NCBI GenBank assembly: GCA_963597355.1
Contig: CAVBPR010000006.1
Location: forward strand, 186,001-250,000
DNA length: 64,000 nucleotides
Source: UMGS1766 sp963597355
GTDB lineage: Bacteria > Bacillota > Clostridia > Oscillospirales > Oscillospiraceae
Direction of reading: 5' to 3'
Every line of letters begins with the position of its first letter. The first letter of the stretch is position 1. Under the pieces are notes generated by a model. That model saw only the letters and a list, made by a program, of their open reading frames with translations, was not told where the DNA came from and did not search any database. Below are positions 30,121 to 38,930 of the stretch, piece by piece. Made by a program: the position numbers and the translations under genes.

Positions 30121-30624
30121 TCAAAACCGGAATCGTTTCTGCACCAGATCCTCCACCCTTGGCAAGGCACGGTCATAGGCAAGAAACGTGAGGTTAAAGA
30201 GCAGAAACAGAACAAGGAGCATTCCAACTGTTGCTGATTCCGGAGCTAAAACCAAAAACATCAGCAGTTCCACTGCTGCAATCGCTGCGTTAAAAATCAG
30301 TTCTTTTACCAGCCAACGCAATCCCGTTGTCAGTTTCTCCAGCTTGGGCCGAATGGCCGGATACCAGCCAAAGAAAGCAAGGAACATTAAGGTTTCCTCT
30401 GTATCTGCAACCAGGAACAGGCTGAGCAGACCAATCGCCGCCCACAGGGTAAGCGCCATTTTGCTACCGTATTTCCTTTCAACCGGAATCAGAAGCAACC
30501 CTGCCAACACAGGGCCGATATAAGTTCCTACCCCAATCCAGCCCGCCAAAAGCAGGATCACAATTCCCAGTGCCGCCAACAAGCCGCACAGCGCTACTTT
30601 TCGTCCGCTTTCTCTCACGCGCAT
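30121..30624 (-). CDS. Integral membrane protein of unknown function
   Basis: A 167-residue protein with about five hydrophobic helices: 10-30, 34-47, 55-73, 77-90 (LMFLAFFGWYPAIRP) and 108-150. Pro-rich and Gly-rich turns (GTYIGPVLAGLLLIP) suggest a small polytopic protein like the substrate-binding subunits of ECF transporters, but no family signature is clear. The ATG is at 30624. It is convergent with the double-TetR gene and appears monocistronic. Confidence 0.65.
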   Translation of the reverse strand: MRVRESGRKVALCGLLAALGIVILLLAGWIGVGTYIGPVLAGLLLIPVERKYGSKMALTLWAAIGLLSLFLVADTEETLMFLAFFGWYPAIRPKLEKLTTGLRWLVKELIFNAAIAAVELLMFLVLAPESATVGMLLVLFLLFNLTFLAYDRALPRVEDLVQKRFRF

Positions 30625-30683
30625 CCCCTCGCTTTCCGATGATTATATCATGTTTCCTTCTGTTCTTCCAGATCGAGTTGTGA

Positions 30684-30689
30684 TATAAT
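30684..30689 (+). promoter_or_regulatory. Extended -10, small-membrane-protein gene
   Basis: TG-A-TATAAT upstream of the ATG at 30773 gives an extended -10; no clear -35 is seen. A second, weaker candidate (TACAAT) lies about 50 bases nearer the gene. Confidence 0.35.
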
Positions 30690-30772
30690 AGCCGCCGAAA
30701 AAGTTTACATTCTGTTCGAAACTTTTTTGACCGGAGCCGTTACAATAGAAACCGACTATTGGAGGAAGAACT

Positions 30773-30970
30773 ATGGATCTGTTTGATGCAATCATTCTCT
30801 TCTTTTTGCTGATTGTTCCCGCTGCATTGATTGTCTGCATTGTTCTGCTGGTTCGCAGCAAACGCACGGTTCAGCAGTTACAGGAGGAACTGGCTTACGC
30901 GCAGGAACGAATCCGTCAGCTCCAATCTGCTTACGGTGATAAAAATTCCAATCGCCCGAATCATCTTTAA
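30773..30970 (+). CDS. 65-residue membrane-anchored coiled-coil protein
   Basis: A small protein with an N-terminal membrane helix (about 6-28) followed by a heptad-rich segment (RTVQQLQEELAYAQERIRQLQ, read as two blocks around residue 35-52), which should form a short coiled coil in the cytosol. GGAGG precedes the ATG. It ends 19 bases before the rhomboid-like gene and is likely in the same message, so the two may work together in the membrane. Confidence 0.7.
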   Translation: MDLFDAIILFFLLIVPAALIVCIVLLVRSKRTVQQLQEELAYAQERIRQLQSAYGDKNSNRPNHL

Positions 30971-30989
30971 TTTTGGAGGTAAGTTATTT

Positions 30990-31820
30990 GTGAAATTTCT
31001 CAGCGATAAAATCGACCGCTTCTGCTATAAACACCCCCGCTTTGGCATCAATAATCTGATGCTCATTCTGGTCGTCGGCAATTGCATTGTCTATCTGATG
31101 GACATGGTCAGCGGCAACAGCCTGTCGCCCATGCTTTATTTCAGCCGTTATTATATCCTTCACGGACAGATCTGGCGTATTATCACATTTTTATTTGTTT
31201 CCGATGTCGGCTCAAATATGTTGATGTTTGCATTATCGATGTATTTCTACTGGTTTATCGGCAGCAATTTGGAGCGGGAATGGGGTGCCGGCAAGTTCAC
31301 CATTTACTACGGCACCGGCGTGCTGATGGCCGTTATCGTGGGCTTCATTACCGGTCATGCCAGCACAACCTACCTGGACCTGTCCCTGTTTCTGGCTTTT
31401 GCCACATTATATCCCAACCTTCGCTTCCTGCTGATGTTCATTATTCCCGTCAAAGCCAAGTGGCTGGCCTGGATTGACGCCGCTCTGATCGGCCTCAGCC
31501 TGATTCTTGCCCTTGTCCACTTCCAGTTTGGCACTGCACTGCTGATTGTAGCCAGCCTGCTCAACTACCTGATCTTCTTCTGGAACGATCTGATGTACTA
31601 CCTTCGCCGCCAAAAGCGCAGTGCGAGCCGCTCCACAGTGAACTTCCAACGCGCCGCTCAGGCAAAGCGCGAGAAGACCGGCTATATCCACAAGTGCGCT
31701 GTCTGCGGTCGGACGGATACGGATTATCCCAATCTGGAATTCCGCTACTGCTCAAAATGCGTCGGCTACTATTGCTACTGCATGGATCACATCAACAATC
31801 ACGTACACATCACAGAATAA
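30990..31820 (+). CDS. Rhomboid-like membrane protein with C-terminal zinc ribbon, probably non-catalytic
   Basis: A 276-residue protein with about six membrane helices. YYILHGQIWRIITFLFV and FYWFIGSNLEREWGAGKF resemble the rhomboid/derlin L1 region, including the conserved WR and the E-x-x-W/G turn. The rhomboid catalytic serine motif GxSG and the partner histidine are not seen; the expected place reads LFLAFATLYPN. A basic linker leads to a C-terminal ribbon with CAVCG, CSKC and a CYC-x3-H region. Likely a derlin-like scaffold. The start is a GTG at 30990, ten bases after GGAGG. Confidence 0.75.
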   Translation: MKFLSDKIDRFCYKHPRFGINNLMLILVVGNCIVYLMDMVSGNSLSPMLYFSRYYILHGQIWRIITFLFVSDVGSNMLMFALSMYFYWFIGSNLEREWGAGKFTIYYGTGVLMAVIVGFITGHASTTYLDLSLFLAFATLYPNLRFLLMFIIPVKAKWLAWIDAALIGLSLILALVHFQFGTALLIVASLLNYLIFFWNDLMYYLRRQKRSASRSTVNFQRAAQAKREKTGYIHKCAVCGRTDTDYPNLEFRYCSKCVGYYCYCMDHINNHVHITE

Positions 31821-31828
31821 ACCACGAA

Positions 31829-31868
31829 ACGGCCGCAACACAGGTTATTGTGCTGCGGCCGTCTTTAT
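31829..31868 (+). terminator. Terminator after the rhomboid-like gene
   Basis: ACGGCCGCA (31829-31837) pairs with TGCGGCCGT (31854-31862), followed by CTTTATT. Confidence 0.7.
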
Positions 31869-31905
31869 TAAGCAGAATCCTGCGGATTTCTGTGAACGGA
31901 TAAAA

Positions 31906-31990
31906 AAAGAGCGCCGAATTCATCTCCTCTTGTGGACGAATCGGACGCAACCAGCGCTATCAGTTTTGCAACTGAATGATGCAGTTTTTC
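31906..31990 (-). terminator. Bulged hairpin with U-run after the microgene
   Basis: On the minus strand AGCGC pairs with GCGCT and, inside, CCGATTCGTC pairs with GATGAATTCGG with one bulge; TTTTTTT follows. It would end the microprotein transcript at about 31,905. Confidence 0.5.
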
Positions 31991-31997
31991 TCTTTTT

Positions 31998-32060
31998 TTA
32001 CCGCTCGCTCTCGTGCCAGTCGTCACCATAGAGCAGTTCGTCCAGATCGATTGTGGTCAT
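31998..32060 (-). CDS. 20-residue microprotein gene
   Basis: A complete minimal gene on the minus strand. ATG at 32060 is preceded by AAGGAG (11-base spacing) and a promoter TTGTTT-16-TAGAAT (32094-32121). The frame reads MTTIDLDELLYGDDWHESER and ends in TAA, followed by a bulged hairpin and seven U. The peptide is acidic, with no membrane helix or Cys. No homologue is known to me. It could be a functional microprotein, or the frame could be carried by a small RNA. Confidence 0.5.
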   Translation of the reverse strand: MTTIDLDELLYGDDWHESER

Positions 32061-32093
32061 TTATTATCACTCTCCTTTCCTTGAGCTGGTTAT

Positions 32094-32121
32094 ATTCTAC
32101 CACATTTCCTGCAGGAAACAA
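32094..32121 (-). promoter_or_regulatory. Promoter of the 20-codon gene
   Basis: Minus strand TTGTTT (32116-32121), 16-base spacer, TAGAAT (32094-32099), giving a leader of about 28 bases with AAGGAG before the ATG. Confidence 0.5.
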
Positions 32122-32163
32122 GTAGATAATCCATGAAATTTATGTTAAGTTTTTATGAAAAAG

Positions 32164-32200
32164 CGACTGCCCTGCAGGCATTACAGCCGCAGGGCAGTCG
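32164..32200. terminator. Terminator of purC
   Basis: CGACTGCCCTGC (32164-32175) pairs with GCAGGGCAGTCG (32189-32200); in the minus direction CTTTTTC follows. Confidence 0.8.
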
Positions 32201-32222
32201 TTCATTATGTCAACTGCTGCGT

Positions 32223-33101
32223 TTAAAATTCCAATTCTTCACCGGTAATCATCCGATAGCTTTGCAGATACTTCTCAATGGTTTTGTCCACGATCTCCTG
32301 AGGCAGTGTCCAGTCGTTACCGGGGTTTGCCGTCAGCCAATCCCGGGCAAACTGCTTGTCGAAGGAAGGTTGACCGTGACCGGCCTCATATCCCTCTGCA
32401 GGCCAGAAACGGGAGGAATCCGGAGTAAGCATCTCATCGCCCAGAACCATGTTTCCGTTTTCGTCCAGACCGAACTCAAACTTTGTGTCTGCAATGATAA
32501 TGCCGCGGCTCAACGCGTACTCTGCGCACTTTTTGTACAGCGCAATCGTGTAATCTCTCAGCTTTGCCGCATACTCTGCGCCCTTGCCGGGGAAACGCTG
32601 CTCCAGATACTCTACGCTCTGCTCAAAGGAAATGTTCTCATCGTGATCGCCGATTTCCGCCTTGGTGCTGGGGGTATAAATCGGTTCCGGCAGCTTCTCG
32701 CTTTCCTTCAAACCGGCGGGCAGTTCAATGCCGCAGACCGTGCCGTTTTTCTGATAGCTGGCCCAGCCACTGCCGGTGATATATCCCCGCACAATGCACT
32801 CAATCGGCAGCATCTCCAGCTTGCGGCACATCATGCTCTTGCCTGCATATGCCTTGTCACGGAAAAATTCCGGCATATCCTGAGGATCCACAGAAATCAT
32901 ATGGTTGGGCAGAATGTCCTTTGTCAGATTGAACCAGAACTTGCTCATTTGGGTCAGCACGGCACCCTTATGGGACACTGTGTTATGGAGAATTACATCA
33001 AAGCAGCTGATGCGGTCGGTAGCCACCATGATAAGGCTGTCACCATTGTCATAGATCTCGCGAACCTTGCCTTCCTTAATTGGCTTCCATTCTTTGCTCA
33101 T
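32223..33101 (-). CDS. purC: Phosphoribosylaminoimidazole-succinocarboxamide synthase
   Basis: A 292-residue SAICAR synthetase joining aspartate to CAIR in purine synthesis. Recognisable segments are KEGKVREIYDNGD near the N-terminus, VATDRISCFDV, ECIVRGYITGSGW, IADTKFEFGLD and LGDEMLTPDSSRFWP, which hold the ATP, Mg and substrate sites. The length fits the longer, yeast-like PurC form. The start at 33101 is chosen from the alignment-like beginning MSKEWKPIKEGK; an ATG seven codons earlier is possible. It stands apart from other pur genes. Confidence 0.95.
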   Translation of the reverse strand: MSKEWKPIKEGKVREIYDNGDSLIMVATDRISCFDVILHNTVSHKGAVLTQMSKFWFNLTKDILPNHMISVDPQDMPEFFRDKAYAGKSMMCRKLEMLPIECIVRGYITGSGWASYQKNGTVCGIELPAGLKESEKLPEPIYTPSTKAEIGDHDENISFEQSVEYLEQRFPGKGAEYAAKLRDYTIALYKKCAEYALSRGIIIADTKFEFGLDENGNMVLGDEMLTPDSSRFWPAEGYEAGHGQPSFDKQFARDWLTANPGNDWTLPQEIVDKTIEKYLQSYRMITGEELEF

Positions 33102-33153
33102 AAACAATTCCCGCCTGTTCATTCATTTATTTCGGCACAAGACCGACGCTTAA

Positions 33154-33182
33154 AGGTTACCGCATTTCCTCTTAAATTGCAA
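33154..33182 (-). promoter_or_regulatory. purC: Possible promoter of purC
   Basis: Minus strand TTGCAA (33177-33182), 17-base spacer, TAACCT (33154-33159). The -10 is weak. Confidence 0.35.
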
Positions 33183-33211
33183 GGGATATCCGGCAAATGC
33201 AACGGATCTCC

Positions 33212-33228
33212 CCTGTAAAATTTACAGG
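33212..33228. promoter_or_regulatory. 17-bp palindrome near the purC promoter
   Basis: CCTGTAAA-A-TTTACAGG is a perfect palindrome about 30 bases upstream of the possible purC -35 and 55 bases past the lipoprotein stop. A regulator site is possible. Confidence 0.3.
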
Positions 33229-33283
33229 ATAAAGCCGCTGCATTTCCGTCATTTCGACAAAAACGCGGCGGCTTCTGTGGGTT

Positions 33284-33937
33284 TTAATATGCAATCACCA
33301 GACTGTCAATGCGCTGAAAATCGCTGCTGTCAATGCTGTAGGCTCCCTCGTCATCCTGAGTTACCTGCACGGAAATGGTCTGCCCGTCCAAATAGTCAAT
33401 GCTGTCCAGATGCGCCGCCACCATGTCGATTACCGCCTGAGCCCACACAGTCTCAAATTCCTCGTCCGTCATCTCCGCAAACTCGCCCGCTTCTTCTCTG
33501 GACTGCATTGTGCTCCCAAAGTCCTCCACGTCCTCTTCTATGACCTTTGCAAAGATATCGATGGGATACACCGTCAGCGGAACAAGGTAGATATCTCCAT
33601 TGCGGCTCTCTGTACCTACCTCATACTTGCTGTGGCTGTAAATCTGGCGATAAAGCTCCAGAATTTGCTCTTTTATCGCGTCATCGCAGGAATCCAGGTC
33701 AATGTTAAACAGTTCCGCAAAAACATCGGCCTCCACGCTGAGTCCATCCTGATACTGTTGTTCCGCCTGGGCCTTGTCCAGATTCACTCGCTTCAGATAC
33801 TCATCGGAATACTGATTCAAATAGATCAAATCCAGATTGTTCTTCACCAGTTCTGCTGCTGAAAACGAACTGCATCCGGGCAGGAGCATCAGCACCATTG
33901 CCAGCGCTGTCAAAAGCAACCCATTCGCTCTTTTCAT
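33284..33937 (-). CDS. Putative lipoprotein of unknown function
   Basis: A 217-residue exported protein. A basic start (MKR), hydrophobic helix and lipobox LLPGC place the lipidated cysteine at residue 22. The mature part is acidic and mostly helical, with repeated Asp/Glu and Tyr (for example NQYSDEYLKRV), and resembles extracellular lipoproteins of unknown role in Clostridia. AAAGGAG precedes the ATG. It begins 23 bases after the DUF4317 gene and is last in the minus-strand group that starts with the hybrid kinase, so it could belong to that sensor's pathway. Confidence 0.8.
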   Translation of the reverse strand: MKRANGLLLTALAMVLMLLPGCSSFSAAELVKNNLDLIYLNQYSDEYLKRVNLDKAQAEQQYQDGLSVEADVFAELFNIDLDSCDDAIKEQILELYRQIYSHSKYEVGTESRNGDIYLVPLTVYPIDIFAKVIEEDVEDFGSTMQSREEAGEFAEMTDEEFETVWAQAVIDMVAAHLDSIDYLDGQTISVQVTQDDEGAYSIDSSDFQRIDSLVIAY

Positions 33938-33960
33938 GTTCCCGTTCTCCTTTTGTGCCG

Positions 33961-35106
33961 TCAGTTCCCGTTCTCTTCCGCAATCTGAACCGGAACGCCG
34001 TTAACCTCCACGCCTTCGCTCACCTTGATGACAATGCATTTTGCTCCGTTGATGATTCTGGTTTGAACCAGCTCGCTGTGTTCCGGATTCACCTGAATCA
34101 CCACATCCGGAGTTTTTACTTCCAACCGCTTTGTGTCCACCAGATTGACCGGATTGATCGCCGCATTCACCCCGAACTCTGCATCGAATCGTTCCTCAAA
34201 GGCCTCTGCATGCGCCTCACTGACGCCGCTGGCCGACAAAACCGCGCGAATCCCGTTTTTCGAGATGGTAAGCGGTTCGGTTTCCCTGCTTTCTTTATAA
34301 ACGGCAATCATTTGCCCCAGGTGGTCCTGAACCGATTGAATCACATCCAGACTGCACTCGTCTTCCAGCGTTTCTCCCAATATGGTCTGAAAGGTCTCCC
34401 GCTGCACCATCGCCGGCATTGGCACCGGAGTTTTAAACAGGGCATCCACAAAATCCGCATGGTTTTCCTGCACGTTTTTGGTGTAATACAGGGCGTTATA
34501 GATATTGGTCGCCCGATCGTCAAAGGCGGGGAACAAAAAGCCGAACTCCGGCATGCCAACCACCTGATTGGCCGCCTGAATATGAAAGCGGCTCTCACGA
34601 TTGATGTAGTTCAGAGACGGCTTTGTCTCCTTCACCGGGCAAACGGCGCAGAGAATGTAGCGGAACTGTTCGCTGGAGCTGTCCTCCTGCACTACATCGT
34701 CCTTGCTCTTGTAGTAAACATCATAAGTGTTGTAGGTCAGCAGAATCAGACAATTCCCCTCCAGATCCAAGGACTGAATGGTTCGGCTGAAAAATGCCTG
34801 CACTGCGTTTTCATCCTCCAGTTTTGAATCCCGCAGTGCCATCAGCAGTTTATGTTCCTCCCCGGATACCACCTGCTGGGTTTCAAAGGATAAGTCCAGC
34901 AGGTTGCGGCCGATGGTTCCTGTAAGCACCTTGCGAAACAGCGAAAGGTACTTCTCGCTGTCCTCTACCGGCATCATTGAAATCGGCTCGTTAAACTGAG
35001 ATATGATTTCCTTCCGTTCATTAACGTAGCACCCCCGAATGTAAGCAATGTTGCTTTTATCCGGGCGCAGTCTTCGCCGCAGTTCTGCCGCTTCTTTTTC
35101 GTTCAT
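33961..35106 (-). CDS. DUF4317 family protein
   Basis: A 381-residue cytosolic protein matching the Clostridia DUF4317 family. The N-terminus ELRRRLRPDKSNIAYIRGCYVN is characteristic. Later segments include LTYNTYDVYYKSKDD, VCPVKETKPSLNY and EFGFLFPAFDDRATN. No catalytic motif is evident and function is unknown. The ATG at 35106 follows GAGAGG; the 17 residues upstream in frame overlap the kinase intergenic gap and are rejected. It is 47 bases after the hybrid kinase gene and 23 before the lipoprotein gene. Confidence 0.85.
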   Translation of the reverse strand: MNEKEAAELRRRLRPDKSNIAYIRGCYVNERKEIISQFNEPISMMPVEDSEKYLSLFRKVLTGTIGRNLLDLSFETQQVVSGEEHKLLMALRDSKLEDENAVQAFFSRTIQSLDLEGNCLILLTYNTYDVYYKSKDDVVQEDSSSEQFRYILCAVCPVKETKPSLNYINRESRFHIQAANQVVGMPEFGFLFPAFDDRATNIYNALYYTKNVQENHADFVDALFKTPVPMPAMVQRETFQTILGETLEDECSLDVIQSVQDHLGQMIAVYKESRETEPLTISKNGIRAVLSASGVSEAHAEAFEERFDAEFGVNAAINPVNLVDTKRLEVKTPDVVIQVNPEHSELVQTRIINGAKCIVIKVSEGVEVNGVPVQIAEENGN

Positions 35107-35153
35107 AATAACCTCTCGTTTCCGTGTCTTTGATCCTTTTGTGCCACAGCGGC

Positions 35154-38100
35154 TCATTCGTCTTTTTTCGCAAAAATCTCATCCAGAACCGCTGCAATCG
35201 ACTCTATGCTGACCGGCTTGATAATGTGACCGTTCATGCCGGAGGCAAACGCCTTCTGTCGGTCCTCTTCAAAGGCATTTGCCGTCATGGCAACAATCGG
35301 AATATTGGCTTTTTTATTGTCCGGCAGGGTTCTAATTTCCCTTGTTGCCGTATAGCCGTCCATTCTCGGCATCTGAATATCCATCAGAATAAGATCATAC
35401 TTGTCTGCCGGGGCTTCGATGATCGCCGCAACAGCAAGGTCTCCATCGCAGACGCCATCAACGACCGCTCCGGTTTCCTCCAGCATCGCGGTGGCAATTT
35501 CCCGGTTGAGCTCGTTGTCCTCAACCAGAAGGATTCTCTTACCGCAGTAATCATATGGTTTTTCCTTCGTTTCCGTTCTGTTTTCCTGCCAACTCTTCGG
35601 CTGTGTCAGCACGTTTTTCAGCTCAGACATGAAGATCGGTTTCGACACAAAGGCCGTAACCCCGGCGTCTCTCGCCTCGTGTTCAAAGTCGGCCCAGTCG
35701 TATGCTGTGAGCACAATAATCGGAATGTCCTCCCGGATCACTTTTCGTATTCTGCGCACTGTCTCGATTCCGTTCATATCCGGCATCAGGTAGTCGATGA
35801 TGTAGACTTTATATTCATCCTTCATCTCTGCCGCATCCTGCGCCCGAATAATCGCTTCCTTTCCGGATACCGTCCAATCCGGACGCATCCGGATATCCCG
35901 CAGCATTTTGCTCACGCTTCTGCAGGTGTTAATGTCGTCATCTACAATCAGCGCTCTCGCCCCCAGAAGGTCCGGAATCAGCTCATTTTTCGCCGGTTTG
36001 CTGGCAAGGCGCAGATTCAGCGTCACCGTGAACAGAGAGCCTTTCCCCTCTTCGCTCTCCACGCGGATCTCTCCGCCCATCATGTCCACAATGTTTTTGG
36101 TGATGGCCATGCCGAGGCCGGTCCCCTGAATGCCGGTAACCGTTGCGCTGTGCTCTCTGGTGAAGGTTTCAAAGATATGCTCCTGGAACTCCCGGGACAT
36201 GCCGATGCCGTTATCCTTGACGGATAATTCGTAACATGTGTGGTTCTTTATGCCGCACTCCTTCTCGATGAGACGGATAATGATGTCGCCGCCCGGCTTG
36301 GTAAACTTAATTGCATTGCTCACAATATTCAGCAGGATCTGATTCAGGCGCAGTTTATCCGTGATCACATCTTCGTTGACAACATCCTGTGTATCAATGT
36401 AAAGGTTCAGATTTTTGGAATTGATCAATCCCTGTATCATTGTCCGAAGGTCGTGGAGCAGATCCGGAATATGCACCGGCTTTTCATCCAATTTGACGGT
36501 ACCGCTCTCAATTCGACTCATGTCCAGAATATCGTTGATCAGGCTGAGCAGGTGGGTGCTGGAGGTGTTGATTTTCGCAAGATAATCCTGCACCTGAGTT
36601 GGATTGTCCATATGGGTCTGCGCCAGGGCGGTAAAGCCGATAATGGCATTCATGGGAGTACGAATGTCGTGGGACATACTGCTGAGGAAGGTAGACTTTG
36701 CCTTATTGGCCTGCTGTGCCGCTGCAAGTGCCTGCGCCAGCTGGGCCTTCTGCTCGAACTCCTTTTTCTTCTCCCCCGTATAATCCCGGGCTACATAGAG
36801 CACCTCTTTTACAACACCGTTCGGATCTCGCCGCTTTACAATAAACCGGGCCTGGAACCAGCGGCCGTCAGGGTTTTTGTATTCTGTCGCCACGGTGTTA
36901 ACGCCCTGAAGCCGGTCCGCAAGGGTATCAATATCCAGGAATTTGCTCATGGGCTCTCTCATATCCGGAGCCATAAAGGCCGAAATAATCTCTTCCTTTA
37001 CGTCATCAAAGTTTCCGCTTTTCCCCGCCAGTTGATCCATGAGCGTCACACTGGTTAACACCTCATAGCGATGACTGTCCAGCTCTGCCCGGAAGATGGT
37101 GGAGTAGATTGTGGACAGGGAGGAAATAACCTCGGCATGTTCCTTTTCCTCCCGCAGGTTCGCCTCCTCCAGTTCACGCTGTTTCCGCTCCAGCGCCTGA
37201 TGCTCCTCGATAATCGTGTCGATAATCTGGAACCCGGCCACAACGTTTTCCGAATTCCCGATTCTCCGGAACTCATACTGGTAGTGATGCTGTACACCAT
37301 CTTCCATGTTGCGATAAGTTCCTACAAAGGAATTCTGTTTCGCAAAGATCTTTTTTACATTTTCGATGTTTAACGTCCGTAGAATTCTCTCCTGATCCTC
37401 CGGATGCACATTTTCATGTACCCACCGATTCACAACGGCATCAAACTGAAATACCATCCCGTCAACCGCCCGGATTGCCTGCACATTATAGCTGTCATCC
37501 AGTCGGATCACTCTGGCGGTTCCATCCGTCAGGTTTGCAACAAAAACATTTCGGAAGCTTTTCGACAAAGTGTCGATAATTGCAACCTGATCGGCTAACG
37601 CCTTGTCCTTTTGCTTCTGTTCCCGAATGGAGTCGTCCACATCGTAATGATACCCCCTCAGAACGAACCCGTCTGCCAGCTTTTTGGCGGTTCCTCCGCA
37701 GCGCACATATCGCTCCCCCAAGGTCGGATGCTTCCAAAGATAGGTAACCTCATCCCGGTTGCCGGTTTTCATCTTTTCAACGCAGGCCAAAACCGCCGGT
37801 AGCGCCCCCGGCGTAACATTGGAAAACCACGCATCAAACACTTCTTCTTCCGTCAGATCCTTGCCTGCAACGCCCAGCAGTTCCTTCATTCGGTCGTCTG
37901 CTTCCATGGTAGGTTCCTTGCCGTCTAAATAATAGATGCTCCATGTTCCCATTTGAGAAGCTGCAAAAATGTCCCTCATTTCATCCAGCTTCCGATAGCC
38001 TTCTTCGATTTCTCTTTGCTGAGACTTCTCTTTTTCTCTGGCCTGCTGCTGTAAATTTACGATATCCTCTATATTCCGGAATCCCGCAATGAGCTTCAGC

Positions 38101-38930
38101 TCTTCTCCGGGGTTTGAGATGCGGATAAACAGCCCGCTGTAATGGCATTGCTTGCCCTGGGACAGCACGCGATAATTCAGCTCGAACTTTTCTCTTTCGC
38201 CCTGAAACCTTTGCAGCAACGCTTCCGGCAGCACTACGTCCAGAAAGCTTTCTCTGTCTTCGTCATAAACATGGGTTTCCGCATAGGCGCGGAACATCTG
38301 GGAATAACAAAACCCATCCGGAATGGTTTCCATCTTTTCCGCAATGGCACGGTCAAGTTTTACAACAAACGCTTTGTCGTTCCCTGGTTCAATCATATAT
38401 ACCGCGATATAGTCCGCTGCCAGAGCCATGACCATGTGCTGCGTTTCCTCAATGCGCTGGCCCAAGGCGCGGGGGAATTCTTCGTTTTCCATCTGTTCCT
38501 TGTCCGGAATGGAATGATGGATGTGCAGCACTTTCCATGCCCCGTCAACCCGTCCATACAAAATACTGAACCGGGTGTCCATGTTAATGCAGACATATCC
38601 GCTGGAAAACGACCCGAGAATCAGGACAGAACCATACACAAGCACATGGGTTTCATCTAAAACCTGCTCTTCGATCTGGAAGTCTTTCCATTGAAAGCGC
38701 ACGTTCTCCCGTTGTTTTATGTCAAAAACAAACGCCTGTGAAAATTCCTGGAGATTACGATAAAACTCCTGTTTTCCTGTCCCGATCACACTCATGTTTT
38801 CATCCAGCAGTGCCAGAACATCCATGTCTTCTTCCGATGAGCAGTCCAAATAAGATCTGAGAATATGTTTTGTAAGCTCTTTGAAATCCATATCGGATGC
38901 ATTTTCTGCTGTCTGCGGCGCCTTCGCCAT
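35154..38930 (-). CDS. Hybrid histidine kinase with NTF2-like sensor and two receiver domains
   Basis: A 1258-residue protein with no clear membrane helix. Residues 15-140 look like a SnoaL/NTF2-like domain (SYLDCSSEEDMDVLALLDENMSV). PAS-like segments and a coiled coil follow, including an ETQHMVMAL-containing part and several PAS repeats to about 740. HisKA has SHDIRTPMNAIIGF. The ATPase has NIVSNAIKFT and DNGIGM with GTGLGMAI. Receiver 1 (about 985-1110) has VDDD and IIDYLMPDMNG; receiver 2 (about 1131-1258) has VEDNE and LMDIQMPRMDG. Two receivers imply a multistep phosphorelay, for which the Hpt protein at 16.8 kb is a candidate. GGGGAGG precedes the ATG. Confidence 0.9.
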   Translation of the reverse strand: MAKAPQTAENASDMDFKELTKHILRSYLDCSSEEDMDVLALLDENMSVIGTGKQEFYRNLQEFSQAFVFDIKQRENVRFQWKDFQIEEQVLDETHVLVYGSVLILGSFSSGYVCINMDTRFSILYGRVDGAWKVLHIHHSIPDKEQMENEEFPRALGQRIEETQHMVMALAADYIAVYMIEPGNDKAFVVKLDRAIAEKMETIPDGFCYSQMFRAYAETHVYDEDRESFLDVVLPEALLQRFQGEREKFELNYRVLSQGKQCHYSGLFIRISNPGEELKLIAGFRNIEDIVNLQQQAREKEKSQQREIEEGYRKLDEMRDIFAASQMGTWSIYYLDGKEPTMEADDRMKELLGVAGKDLTEEEVFDAWFSNVTPGALPAVLACVEKMKTGNRDEVTYLWKHPTLGERYVRCGGTAKKLADGFVLRGYHYDVDDSIREQKQKDKALADQVAIIDTLSKSFRNVFVANLTDGTARVIRLDDSYNVQAIRAVDGMVFQFDAVVNRWVHENVHPEDQERILRTLNIENVKKIFAKQNSFVGTYRNMEDGVQHHYQYEFRRIGNSENVVAGFQIIDTIIEEHQALERKQRELEEANLREEKEHAEVISSLSTIYSTIFRAELDSHRYEVLTSVTLMDQLAGKSGNFDDVKEEIISAFMAPDMREPMSKFLDIDTLADRLQGVNTVATEYKNPDGRWFQARFIVKRRDPNGVVKEVLYVARDYTGEKKKEFEQKAQLAQALAAAQQANKAKSTFLSSMSHDIRTPMNAIIGFTALAQTHMDNPTQVQDYLAKINTSSTHLLSLINDILDMSRIESGTVKLDEKPVHIPDLLHDLRTMIQGLINSKNLNLYIDTQDVVNEDVITDKLRLNQILLNIVSNAIKFTKPGGDIIIRLIEKECGIKNHTCYELSVKDNGIGMSREFQEHIFETFTREHSATVTGIQGTGLGMAITKNIVDMMGGEIRVESEEGKGSLFTVTLNLRLASKPAKNELIPDLLGARALIVDDDINTCRSVSKMLRDIRMRPDWTVSGKEAIIRAQDAAEMKDEYKVYIIDYLMPDMNGIETVRRIRKVIREDIPIIVLTAYDWADFEHEARDAGVTAFVSKPIFMSELKNVLTQPKSWQENRTETKEKPYDYCGKRILLVEDNELNREIATAMLEETGAVVDGVCDGDLAVAAIIEAPADKYDLILMDIQMPRMDGYTATREIRTLPDNKKANIPIVAMTANAFEEDRQKAFASGMNGHIIKPVSIESIAAVLDEIFAKKDE

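Noticed and set aside
30121..30624. Assignment of the membrane protein as an ECF substrate-binding subunit
   Set aside because: Hydrophobicity pattern is similar but no ECF interaction motif or neighbouring ECF genes are present.
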